The notes under the pieces: model-generated
Databases searched by the model: none
What the model was told of the DNA's origin: nothing
What the model saw: the letters and a program-made list of their open reading frames with translations, nothing else
Shown: positions 11,873-30,200 of the stretch, piece by piece
How the letters are laid out: each line of letters starts with the position of its first letter
Position numbering within the stretch: position 1 is the stretch's first letter
Source: Owenia fusiformis
Taxonomy: Eukaryota; Annelida; Polychaeta; Sabellida; Oweniidae
DNA: 64,000 nt
Assembly: GCA_903813345.2 (NCBI GenBank)
Contig: CAIIXF020000005.1
Span: forward strand, 40,651,394 to 40,715,393
Direction: 5' to 3'
Made by a program: the position numbers and the translations under genes

Positions 11873-14800
11873 TCACAGTTCAGCTTCAAGGGCCTTGGCT
11901 ATAGTATTCAGCTGAATGAATGCAGTCCCTTCATATATTGCACCTGGAAGGAGAAAAAGCTTGTTATCTTATACGACAAAATATTGGATTTGAACTTTCA
12001 TATATGGAAATTTTTTAAGATTTTATATTTTGCATGATCTATTATATTGACTTCATCCCTTGAACAGCTGTACTGAACTAGAAACTTGTTATTTGGAATC
12101 CTCATAATACAAATGAAAATATTCTTGAATATGAATGAATTCAGGATGATACACATAATGTATGGATATAAAAACTTATTTAAAATGTGAAACATTAAAT
12201 AACATGTAATGTACAGCACTCATTCCAGATAGGCTGAATCATTTTGAGTTTATCCAAATAGCCTTATAAAACATACCTGCTTTACAGTCTCTATAAAATT
12301 TCTCTATTGGATAGTCCTTAGTGACACCTACTCCGCCCATCAATTCTATACATTTAGTGGTCACTTGTCCAGCAAGCTAAAAGTTGTAAAACAAAGTTTT
12401 CAAACCATGAAACATTCATTGTAGATGCAACTGAACTAAGCGTAAGATGTTTTCAGTCATGGCACACAAATTAAAGTAAAAACTGTACACATGAACACGA
12501 TTGAAGTTTAACACTTATGTTTAAACACTATCCATGCTTATTTACAAAGTATAATAGAACCTTATTCTTACTACTATTGTACATGCAAGTCTCAGTGCAG
12601 TGAAGAAAAATTACATGTAGCCAGGTCAGATTTTTAGAAATTGCTCAATCATTTGGAGTATAACATGGTTACACTTCTGACTTGGGAAGGACACCTAATG
12701 GTAAATTGTTAATTTGTAAAGTCTTTCATAATGTAAATGTGAAAAAAGAACCCTTACCTCTCCACAATAGTATTTTGCCATAGCCCCCTGTTTTGCAACA
12801 GGCAACCCCGCTTCATGTCGTCTAGCAGCATTATATACCAACATTCTACCTGCTTCAATCATTGTAGCAAAATGGGAAACTTGGTGATTAACAGCCTACA
12901 ATATTGAATAAAATATCTGCTTTTTGTGAGTTTATCATAAGTATATATGATTCCTTATTTTCCGAATGCATCAAATTCTCTCTGATGGAATTTTTTCATC
13001 TTGGTGGACAGAACTATAATTCACATTATCGCATCAGAAAATTATTTTTCGCTATCGTAATGTTTTGATCTTCTCATTGAACCTATTTCAAACTATATGG
13101 ACAGTTAACAACTTTCAAATTGAAAGTGGAACCATAAGACAATTCTTGCTGTTTAATTATGGATGATCTTTCTGTAAAGGTACAAGAAATGAAGAAAATG
13201 TAGCTGAGTGGTTTCAATGTCACTAAATAGCCATTAAAGCAAGAGAAGAAATTTGATTCAGCTAACCTGAAAATCCCATACTCTTTTTCCGAATTGTTTC
13301 CTGTCTACCAAATATGGTATTGTGTTGTCAAGGCAACCGGCTGCACAGCCGAGTAACTGGGCAGCAATTCCTATTCTACCAGCGTTCAACATAGTGATGG
13401 CATACTTGTACCCCTGACCAAATTCTCCAAGTATATTCTCAGCAGGAACCTAAAGAAAATCATCAAACACTGATGAGGTACATTTCAAGGTTTTATTAAC
13501 TGGGGTTTCCATTTGCAATACTGATACTTCAAGATTTCGAGATAACTTTCAAACAGACATTTTTGCTCCCATCAATTCTCGTGTGAATATGAGAATGTGA
13601 ATCGACAATCCTTTAAGTCAGTCAAAAATTCCAGTTTGTAATCATAGCCATGTCTGAAAATGAGAATTTATATATGATATAATGCATGTAGCCTATAGGA
13701 TATCCTATGATTTTGAGTGATATAATTTTAATCCACGAGTTGATATCAATATCAATGAGACGAGTGAGTGTAGTCAATGAGTGCATATATTGATATCAAT
13801 GAGTGGATTAAAAGATCACGGAAATGTATAGGATGTTCTATTTATAACTTATAACTTACTTTTACATTATCAAAGTGAACTGGGCAAGTGCTTGAAGCTC
13901 GAAGACCCAACTTATTTTCTGGTTTTCCAATGGAAAGACCTTCAGATTCTTTGTCCACGAGAAAGCATGTAATACCCTTGTAGCCCTGAAGTAGTCAAAA
14001 GAAAAGTGCCATTTTAAAAAGGACAAGCAATGTTTTCTCTATTTCTTTTTCATCAATATTTCTCTACTGTGTCCAAAATGCCAAAAATTGAAATAATTAT
14101 CCTTAACATGTTTTTATAATTTATCTGTAAAAAGTAAATTAAAAATTGTTCATAAAACAAGTCACATAGTTCAAGTAAATGATCTTTTAAAGGTACAGTA
14201 TTTATTATCAACTTGGATTTTTAGATTTTTTAACACATGTTCTAAAATCAAAATGACTACACTATATACTTACATCAGATGGTTTAGCATTGGCCATGAC
14301 AAGAAAGAGCCCAGATATTCCAGCACTAGTAATCCACATTTTACTTCCATTCAGCGAGAAATAGTCACTATTCTTGCTTTTAGTTGCAGTTGTTTTCATT
14401 GCAAAAGCATCACTCCCTGATGACACTTCTGATAAACAGAAACTGCCAACCTAACATTACAAAAATTCTTATTAATGAACAAGTTTTAATATTGAGGAGA
14501 ATTTTCATATACAGTACATACCCCTAATGTAAACATGACATTCTGAGATAAGACTTATGAAAGACAAAATCATCAAAAGCATGAAGAAATGGAATTTAAT
14601 TCTATATAATTTTATCACTGAAAGTACATGCAAACTCCTTGACAGAAAGAGGATATACCAAATTGTAGCCTAATATATCTTTAATAACAAGCACCTGACA
14701 TGCATATCAATACCTTTACATGCATTGACATAAACTATTCACTTACTGTGTCTGTCGCAAGTTTTGTCAAATATTTTTGTTTTTGTTCTTCAGTTCCTAA

Positions 14801-17518
14801 TTGTTTGATTAAAGTGTTTATTAGCGTGTTTTGAACATCAACCATGATACTTATTGAGGAGTCGACTTTGGAGAGCTCTTCAATTGTGAGAATGGAGGAG
14901 AAAAATGATGCCCCTGCTCCGTTGTATTCTGTTGGGATCTCTATTCCCATCAACTGAAAGGTAACAGAATAATGAAAAGGTCAGATTTAAATCATAATTC
15001 CCCAATATGGGGCCATATCATGGATTATATGTTTAAGATAAAAATTACTTTTGAGAAATAAATGAATTATGGAGTGACATGTTAAATTGTCAATATAATG
15101 AATTGGGGGAGAGGTCAAAGAAACACAAAGCAGTGTTGAGGAGCCACTCTATCAGCTGTTCTAAGAATATTTTAGCTCAGATTGTGTTCTTTTGTGTTAT
15201 TTCATTCATATAGTAAATGACTAAATGTCTTTCTTTTTCCTGAGCAAATAGCTGGTTTCAATTTGGTCCGCAAAAGATATCAATTTATATCTAGTCATGA
15301 GATACTATGAATTGATTACAATTTTGAGGGACCTAATTGTAGAAATCGAGAGGTGTCAGCTGTAACATTAATATTATTATTGATGTAATAATCCTACATA
15401 CACCATTGTGAAAGAGAGCATCCAGCACTGACTGTCTGATGTCCCCCTCCTCATCCATAGCACCAACTATTGGCTTTATTTCCTCATTAGCTAGCTTGGC
15501 AACTGGAAAACAGGTAACACAAAGATAAGTGTATGAATTTCAAGATCTTTATATGCACTCTTTAAATTAGGGATAAGTCTTAAATGTATAGTCAGAAAAT
15601 CCAGACAGTTCATTTTCTGCCTGCAATTCGCATTCATTATTACTGCACATGTGCATGTATCAATACAGTTCACGAGAGCTCCAGAACTTACATATAGCTT
15701 AAGATCAGCCCAAATTGTATATTCAAAACCTGACTCTAAAGTCAGATAATCAAGATAGTACATTTTCTGCATATATTTCACATTCAAGAATTGTTACTCA
15801 TTAAACATGTATAAAATCTTTTTAAATAGCCAGAGTGTGGTCACAGGCTGCAGATTCATTCAGGGTAGCATAGCTATATAGACTATACCTGCATCTTTCA
15901 TCATCTGTTCATCAGAAGTAAACATATCAACTGGAACTCTGGCAATACCAAGGTCAGCATCAGACACCAAACTTTCAGTGTGTTGAAGTCGGTATATTTG
16001 ATGACCTTGAACTGCATAATGACCCTGAACTACATGATGACATCTTAATCTATGTTGCTGCCTCAGTAGTCTAGCCACCTAGAAGTACGCAAATAATACT
16101 GGTGCATTATATAAGCATACTTCGGAATCAGATTAAAACTATGTGTATTGGAAATTTGGTTATGAAATTCTTATCATTGATAAATGCTCTTCACTGACAA
16201 TCGCATTGGATTTAGCACACTCTCTTTCAGGTCATTGAAGTTCGTAGTTTAATGGTGTTTTTAAGTATACATGTAACCACGGCCACAGCCGTAGCACTAT
16301 TTTTAAGAGTAGTGCACCACCATGGGAACACGAGTTGAGTGAAGAGAATAACAAGCGTTCAGGGGATCTGGGGGGAGAAAAATTTTGAAGGTTGTATTTG
16401 GAGTGTATCTGAAACCATCTGGCACACATCCTAGTTTTCTGCATGAGAAAAATGCAAATTCTGTGCAGAAATTCTGCATGAAAAAGTCGAATTCTGCGGC
16501 AAATTCTACATGAAATCCCGAATTCCACAATAAATTTTGCAAGCAACGGTTTCATCGGAACTATCACGAAATTGGAGGAAATTCTAATTCTAAAAAGCCG
16601 GAAGTTTGAGAATTTTAAACAGATTTCAAATTTTCCTTTGAAATCCTCATAACACCAGTTTCTGGTGACAAATGACTGAAGGTATCAAGGTGAGTGACAT
16701 ATATGATATGAGGTGGTTGACTGGAAAAATCATGTTTTTCGCATTCACGATCCGTGAGAAAAAATCAAATTCTGCAAAAATCTTGAAAACAAAATTCTGC
16801 ATTTTTTCTGCGTTGACGCAGAATCACAGAATTCTAGTATCTGGTACGCCTGTGTGTACCAGGCGTACTGGGCGTTATGCCCATTGCTACTTGCGTTCAT
16901 ATTGCAAAGGATAATTTACGTTCGTATTTCTGACTGAATCTGATAGTAGAAATGTAGTGTTACCAGCACGAGGCAGACAAGGCAAGTGATGCGAGGTTTG
17001 GAAATATTTTTGCCTCGTTGGCAGTCGTTGCTCTTTCTTCCGTCATTTGAAGTCCATGGTTCGCAACTGGTAGGACTCCAGTATATAGTAATTCAAGAGG
17101 GAAAATAGTTACTGTATATAGGTTGCCAACTTGCCACTGTTCTTCAAGGTGGGCCATTGTAGATGTTAGATGTTGATACAAGTTTTAGATTCTAGCTTTT
17201 TAACTTGTTGAACTTTGATTTTCAATTCAAATATTTTTTCTTATCCCGTCCTGGAACGGGATAAATTTTTTCATTCCGACTCAGCTGAAAAATGCACTTT
17301 CTGGCTTGTTTTACCATGGGCTTTCAACTAGATTTTACATTTTGGTTCACTTTTCTAAACTGTCAAAAGTTTATATACTTCTGAATTGTATGCCAAATTG
17401 TACTTCAGTGGTTCATGGATAACATTAATCTAGATTAAAATCCATTTTGTATGTGTTACTCTAAATATTACATGTTTTAAACAGTTACCTGTGGTGCAAA
17501 TTTCTTACAAAACTCCAT
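11873..17518 (-). CDS. ACADSB: Short/branched-chain specific acyl-CoA dehydrogenase, mitochondrial
   Basis: A complete 10-exon gene: 17489-17518 (ATG), 15889-16078, 15402-15502, 14747-14953, 14274-14450, 13860-13985, 13267-13449, 12758-12895, 12277-12376, 11873-11943 (stop). The spliced frame is continuous, 440 residues, close to the ~430 of vertebrate ACADSB. It should catalyse the FAD-dependent dehydrogenation of 2-methylbutyryl-CoA in isoleucine breakdown in the mitochondrial matrix. The N-terminus is Arg/Gln/His-rich with few acids, as for a targeting peptide. Recognisable segments are [90 protein letters not shown] and the C-terminal IYEG. The Glu of IYEG (about residue 422) is the expected catalytic base. 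The position after it, usually A-S-N-I-Q in this subfamily, reads T-A-F-I-Q. No frameshift or stop is present. Confidence 0.95.
13693..13850. mobile_element. ATAGGATATCC-type palindromic MITE at an ACADSB splice donor
   Basis: Inverted arms (GGATATCCTATGATTTTGAG ... TTAATCCACGAGTTGATATC against the complement at 13790-13845) form a foldback element in an ACADSB intron. Its right end lies within about 5-10 bp of the donor (GTAAGT, 13854-13859) of exon 13860-13985. Related copies are at 20160-20450 and 23785-24095. Confidence 0.55.
16255..16900. repeat. Dispersed repeat with degenerate GAATTCTGC units
   Basis: 16255-16430 is an inverted match to 39530-39665 (shared phrases around the CCACCATGGG/CCAATGGTGG end, TTGAGTGA, and GTATTTGGAG). 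16430-16830 contains many degenerate copies of AAATTCTGC/GCAGAATT. Element ends are not resolved. It lies in ACADSB intron 1. I see no coding potential. Confidence 0.5.
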
Positions 17519-18319
17519 GTTGACATCAAAGTGAAACTACTGTTGCTAAAATAAATGTAAAGAATAAGTGTACATTTCACTCCATAATTCGAAGTAATAG
17601 TAAGTTGATAAGTAAATTTATGATATGGAATAGAAAGTTTGACGCCATCGTGGAAATAAATTGGCTTCAATGGTGAAACATTCAAATAATAATAGCTTTC
17701 ACAAATTACTAGACACTTTGTTTTCATGGTTTCACTTTCGAATTTTACCATTTAGATACAAGGAGGATTGGCTCCCAGGATCGAAACTCGATATTTTCCA
17801 ACAATGAAAACGTCGAAATGTCGTTATTTTCTGAAATTAAAACCGACTATAAATTCAAAATAAACAGTTCAAAAGATTCGAACCAATATCTCGATCGTTT
17901 CTTGTGAGTTTTGGAATTTTTCGTTTGGAAATAAGACCAAAATTCACGATTTAAATGTTGAAGTGAACAAAATGGCGGCTGTTTGAATTCGAATTTTGTA
18001 TTACGACATACCCATATATGGGACAGAATATCGGTGGTGCACTCTGGGAGCCAATCCTCCTTGAAAACCGACTATAAATTCAAAATAAACAGTTCAAAAG
18101 ATTCGAACCAATATCTCGATCATTTCTTGTGAGTTTTGGAATTTTTCGTTTGGAAATAAGACCAAAATTCACGATTTAAATGTTGAAGTGAACAAAATGG
18201 CGGCTGTTTGAATTCGAATTTTGTATTACGACATACCCATATATGGGACAGAATATCGGTGGTGCACTCTGGGAGCCAATCCTCCTTGATTTAGATAGAT
18301 CCCCAAACGAAATCAAAAC
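17519..18319. promoter_or_regulatory. Head-to-head intergenic region of ACADSB and PCGF-like genes
   Basis: The start codons of ACADSB (17518, minus) and the PCGF-like gene (18320, plus) are 801 bp apart and divergent, so this interval should hold both core promoters or one bidirectional promoter. Of it, 530 bp is a transposon (17759-18288), leaving about 240 bp on the ACADSB side and 31 bp on the PCGF side. No TATA box is obvious next to either start. Start sites cannot be placed from sequence alone. Confidence 0.55.
17759..18288. mobile_element. MITE with 20-bp perfect TIRs and 9-bp target duplication
   Basis: The target duplication ATTTAGATA occurs at 17750-17758 and 18289-18297. The terminal inverted repeat is CAAGGAGGATTGGCTCCCAG with its exact complement at the right end. 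The interior contains a direct duplication of 225 bp (17839-18063 and 18064-18288, nearly identical), so the right TIR is present twice. A 9-bp duplication suggests a Mutator-like or Merlin-like origin. No protein is encoded. Confidence 0.85.
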
Positions 18320-25203
<6,884 letters not shown>

Positions 25204-25307
25204 GTAAGTATTTACTTTACCACACATCATGTATAGTGTGTCTCAGAGCATCTTAAATGAACTTGATTTGATACAGTGTGTCCCATCACTATGCATATAC
25301 GCTACTC

Positions 25308-25400
25308 CATCCATCCATCCATCCATCCATCCATCCATCCACTCACCCATCCATAAACCCACCCACCCATCCATCCATCCATCCATCCATCCATCCATCA
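25308..25400. repeat. (ATCC)n microsatellite
   Basis: About 90 bp of CCAT/ATCC repeats with a few CCAC and CTCACC interruptions, just downstream of the last recognised PCGF-like exon. Open frames here ([10 protein letters not shown] and its antisense) are artefacts of the repeat. Confidence 0.9.
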
Positions 25401-25607
25401 TCCACTCACCCAGTATGCTGTGTAGTGCATTTTGCATATTTCGCATTTGTCAGAGTCCTCTAACTAACAATACTTGTGTTTTGTTCCATGTTATCGCTTT
25501 ATTTCAAATATAAATAGTCAATATACAAACATTCAGTGAATTGCAAGTTTCGCAAAGATAGCAATTTGATGTACATGTATTCATATTTTCCTATCATCCT
25601 ACATCTG

Positions 25608-27261
25608 TTAAGGGCACTGGTTGTAAACAAGGACTCTGTTAGGTGCTCCTTGGAATGTTGATAGAGGACTATACAGACCAGGACGGTCTTTACCCCTGGA
25701 AAAAACAAATATAATGTCAGATAACAGGCATGATTTTTGTCATTGCATCGAATATGAAACTTGCACTCAAACCTTGTTTTGGTCAATGAAAATTTTTTAA
25801 TAATCTTTTTTAATTGGAGATTCTTGGATTATCAAAAAAGTTGGAAGTAAAGCAAGATTCTATATTATCTATTATTATTTATAGAACAGAGGCATTTCAA
25901 AAACAGATATTTATGTTTTTTTAACGGGCAGATCACCAGATATGATATAAAGCCATAGATCATTTGAAAGGATTGAAAGGATAACTTCTTTGGTATAAAA
26001 TGTACGAACCACCATTTATCGAGCAATAACTTGAGGTCATCTGTGGTTAGAGGCAAGTCGCTCTCTGGCAGTGTACTGATATATGCTGCCAGTGCACCCG
26101 TCTGAAAGTAGATTAGATGTTTTATCAGATACCCTGATACTTTTACAATGAATGAAATATTAAACATGGAATTTCAATTCTCTGGTTTCATTTTGATCGA
26201 CTTACCACAAACGGTGCAGCATAAGATGTACCTGCAATATGAAGATTTCAAGTTATTCTTAATTGAATCACTACCAATGATTTTCAATAGAAAACCATGC
26301 CACAGGGCAGTGTGGTAACAATAGCATTTTAATTTCAATATTTTGGGCAAAAAACACTTATATTGTCCCCACACGCTGCTGTCTATGGTACCTTCTGGCT
26401 TCATTCAGTGTAATTATTTCTCATTTCTTACCTCTCTGCGGACACTTGATTCAAAGAGTGATTCTAACCTGAGACTATGCTAGTCTTCTCCATTTTAAAA
26501 AAATGTCCTATCAGTAATTAACAAATTAAAAGTAGTATAGATCTAATGAACAACAACATACGGCAGATCTTTTGGAAATATATTTGAGATCATGAGGAAT
26601 ACATCAGTAGGTCAATTAAACATATCACATGCAATTTTGTCACCCTTAATAGATCTGATGCTGCCTTTAATAAAGTATTGTTTGAGATTTACCTTCACAT
26701 TGTGAGTCATATGTGCTTCCCCTACTGGTGGTATTAATACCAATACCCTAAAACATGTTCACAGTAGGTTAGTCTGGCACCAGGTGATATTCTTATGTGC
26801 CCTGTATTTGACCAATCATTCGATGTAAAGCATGACACAATTATTATCCTTAGTAAAAATGTTTTTGGAATAATTGACATGTAAAATAAGTGATTATCAT
26901 TAGCTTATGGGCTTGTGGTAATTTCTTACTGGTGCAAATATATCAACACAGCTACCAGTGTTTGATGTATCACATACATATGCACCATCAGACCCTGCCA
27001 CTGTTATTCTGGAAAACAAGAAAAATGGTTAAAACATATATAGTATGTAAATAACATAATAGAGTGGGAGGGGAGCTATCAAATGTTTTTAATCATAATT
27101 TATCATTGTTGAGAAAAACCTGGGGAGATCGCTGCTGTTTTAATAGAAAAATTGGCTTACACTGTTTCCTCTGATGCAGGTGAACATTCACAGCTGTCCC
27201 TTGTGAGAGAGTATCCCTCAAGGTAGTTACCTGCAGCCACAACTATTGGCAAAGGGACTGG
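25608..27261 (-). CDS. Protease exons 11-16: oxyanion Asn, catalytic Ser and C-terminus
   Basis: Part of the subtilisin-like gene. Exon 11 (27161-27261) carries PLPIVVAAGN and the Cys-containing RDSCECSPASE segment typical of proteinase K relatives. Exon 12 (26930-27008) reads TVAGSDG ... SCVDIFAP. Exon 13 (26693-26747) reads GIGINTTSRGSTYDS. The tiny exon 14 (26206-26231, 26 bp) encodes GTSYAAPFV with the nucleophile Ser. Exon 15 gives TGALAAYIS. Exon 16 ends in GAPNRVLVYNQCP and TAA at 25608-25610. Confidence 0.88.
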
Positions 27262-30200
27262 CTGCAATAGCAAAGGCTTCATAAACAATCGTACTATCTG
27301 TCAATAATCACGATTAAATCAAAATGATTTATTTTGTCATTTACATATTTTATAAATTAAAAAAGCCATTGCGGGTTTGTCTAACTGATGGAGCAAGGGC
27401 CTCTGACCATAAAGGTGATCTAGATCTTTAAATACAAAACAATATGGGCTTGTCCGGGATTCGAACCCGGGACCTCTCGCACCCAAAGCGAGAATCATGC
27501 CCCTAGACCAACAAGCCACTTATAGCACTAGTCCAATTAAATTGTTCTCTCTACTCACAGTCTAGTCGCTGACCAAATTAAATTGTTTTGTCTTGTCAGT
27601 GTCTAATCATATTGAAAAGATATTACAGGCTTGGAACCCAGGACCTCTCGCTTCTAAAGTGAGAATCATGCCCCTAGACCTACAAGCCACTTATAGCACT
27701 GACCAAATTAAATTGTTTTGTCTTGTCAGTGTCTAGTCATATTGAAAAGATATTACAGGCTTGGAACCCAGGACCTCTCGCACCCAAAGCGAGAATCATG
27801 CCCCTAGACCTACAAGCCATTTATAGCACTTACCAAATTAAATTAGTTTTGTCTTGTTAGTGTCTAGTCGAATTGAAAAAAACATTGCGGGCTTGTCCGG
27901 GATTCGAACCCGGGACCTCTCGCACCCAAAGCGAGAATCATGCCCCTAGACCAACAAGCCACTTATAGCATTAGTCCAATTAAATTGCTTTCTCTAATCC
28001 CAGTCTAGTCACTGACCAAATTAAATTGTTTTGTCTTGTCAAATTGAAAAAAATATTACAGGCTTGGAAGCCAGGACCTCTCGCTTCTAAAGCGAGATTC
28101 ATGCCCCTAGACCAACAAGCCATTTATAGCACTGACCAAATTAAATTGTTCTCTCTTGTCACAGTCTCATTCTGATACTCAGACCATCTCTGCTATGCAC
28201 AAGAATGCTCTGATATACTTTGCACTGATTGCCGATCGAATGGGCGGGGCCTAGATTTATAATGATATTAATATATTCAATGACGTCAGAATTCTAACCA
28301 ATCACAGTTGATTAATTTCTAAAATTAGAAAATATACCTTTTCCCCACGATGTTATACATGATTTGTAGTTCACTACAACCATGGTGCTTCAAAGTTATA
28401 TATAACCAAGTTTCTTGGCAATCCATGCGTTAAACCCGACTTATTTGAAGTTGAATTTATGAAACGAAAATGACGTCCGACATGACCTACATATTTTTTT
28501 CACTTTTAAAGATTTCTCTAACCTGTTGATCTTCGAGGGGTAAATATCTACTCACATCACGTCTTTATCTCATTTTCTACACAAGTAGTCGATACCTAGT
28601 CCGTTTTCCATCGATTTGATCGTGTATTTAACAAGTTTAGAAAAATCCTTTTTTCCTAACGAGGTACCATTATCGTTCGGTCTATCTTCCGGAATCATCG
28701 TGCCGTGGTAGCACAAACTCTTCCCGCTTCCAGTTTTAGTACTAAGGAATACACCCTGTTTATTTTCTATCAATGGTATACACTTCTCTTGAATATATAA
28801 GCGCAAATGCCAAAAGGGAAGGGTACGTGATCAAAAACTTTAAACCTGCACATCGCTCCAAAACGCAATATTATGTTGACATATTATATTGTTTTTACAT
28901 TTTCAAGCTCTAACATAAAGTTTATGTAAATAAAAATTGTTTTTTTCTGCGTAATATCAAAGAACAATCATTTAGTTGAAAAAAGTAAAAAGGGTAGCGT
29001 CGGGATTCGAGCTCGGGCCTGCAGCATGTTCAGCGAGGATTCTACCACAAGACCCTATGAATATCAGGTGTAATTTAACGCTACTTATTTGAAACTGAGC
29101 GATCTGATTGGTGGAGTTCTTACACCCGCCACTCACTGTCACGTGACCTGTAAATACGTATTTGATTCGTCATATCACTTTGGCCGAAATCTGGACGGGC
29201 CACGCCCCCATCAGATCGAAGGCTATTGCCAAGTAACTCACGGCATTCTAGAAGGACACTGAGAGAAGGCTGTGATATCTCACGATGTCACAGTTTAGTC
29301 ACTGAGCAAATTAAATTGTCTTGTTAGTGTCTAGTCAAATTGAAAAAACATTGCGGGCTTGTCCGGGATTCGAACCCGGGACCTCTCGCACCCAAAGCGA
29401 GAATCATGCCCCTAGACCAACAAGCCACTCATGAAAGGTGTTTAGCTATATTGAACTAAAAAACTCAATTTATTGATATGTAATTCAAGCACTCTTGCAA
29501 AAAGTTAAGTTTTTAAAAAGTGTGAGTTGTTAAAATGTAAATCATCCCACAACAAAAGCAGTTTAATACTAGTAATGGAGTACAAGTCAAAATATATTTA
29601 TTTTTTATATATAAAATATAAACTGAAAGAGAAAATTACATTTATTTATTTATTGAATTTCCAAGGGTGTGAAAAGCTGCTGCAAGATGTTACCAGCAAT
29701 ATTACTCATAATATCTTCATTCTTATTGGTAATTGGCTCGAGGATATTTAAAAAGTGATTGCTTTAATTACTTGAAACACTGACTGAAGGAGAAATTCAA
29801 AAATTCAATTATTATTTGTCATTTATTTTATTTACTCAAGGACTGCACAAATAAAAGCATTGTTTTCAATAAAAGTCATATTTTGTATATCACCTACATG
29901 TATGTGGCATATATGTGTATATAATATATATGTTATCATAACACATAGACTAAGGTTTAATCTAAATACATGTACAGTGTAATGGTAAACATCACTGTGG
30001 GATCCATATACACTTTGTATTATCCCTTGGAATAGACAAGCTTTAGATAAAGACAGCCTCTGATAAATCAGAATGGTAAACATAGCTAGTGTTGAATTAC
30101 TCTAAGAAAAACATTACTATAGAATGTTATTCTACATAACAATAATATCTATGATTAGAATTCTTACCATTTTAGCCAGCTCTGCAAGAGCATCATTTAG

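Larger units (their letters stand above)
28166..29285. mobile_element. Element with 9-bp duplication carrying a RecQ-like helicase fragment
   Basis: The target duplication TGTCACAGT (28157-28165 and 29286-29294) matches the spacer sequence of the surrounding tRNA repeat. Ends are imperfect inverted repeats (GATACTCAGACCATCTCT against GATATCACAGCCTTCTCTC), as are sub-terminal blocks around CGATCGAATGGGCGGGGC and its diverged complement at 29190-29222. Near the left end are a GC box, TGACGTCA and CCAAT. A helicase fragment lies at 28570-28830 on the minus strand. A 9-bp duplication suggests a Mutator-like element. Confidence 0.7.

Noticed and set aside
25229-25513. [10 protein letters not shown] repeat protein
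   Set aside because: Translation of the ATCC microsatellite; no splice link or start context.
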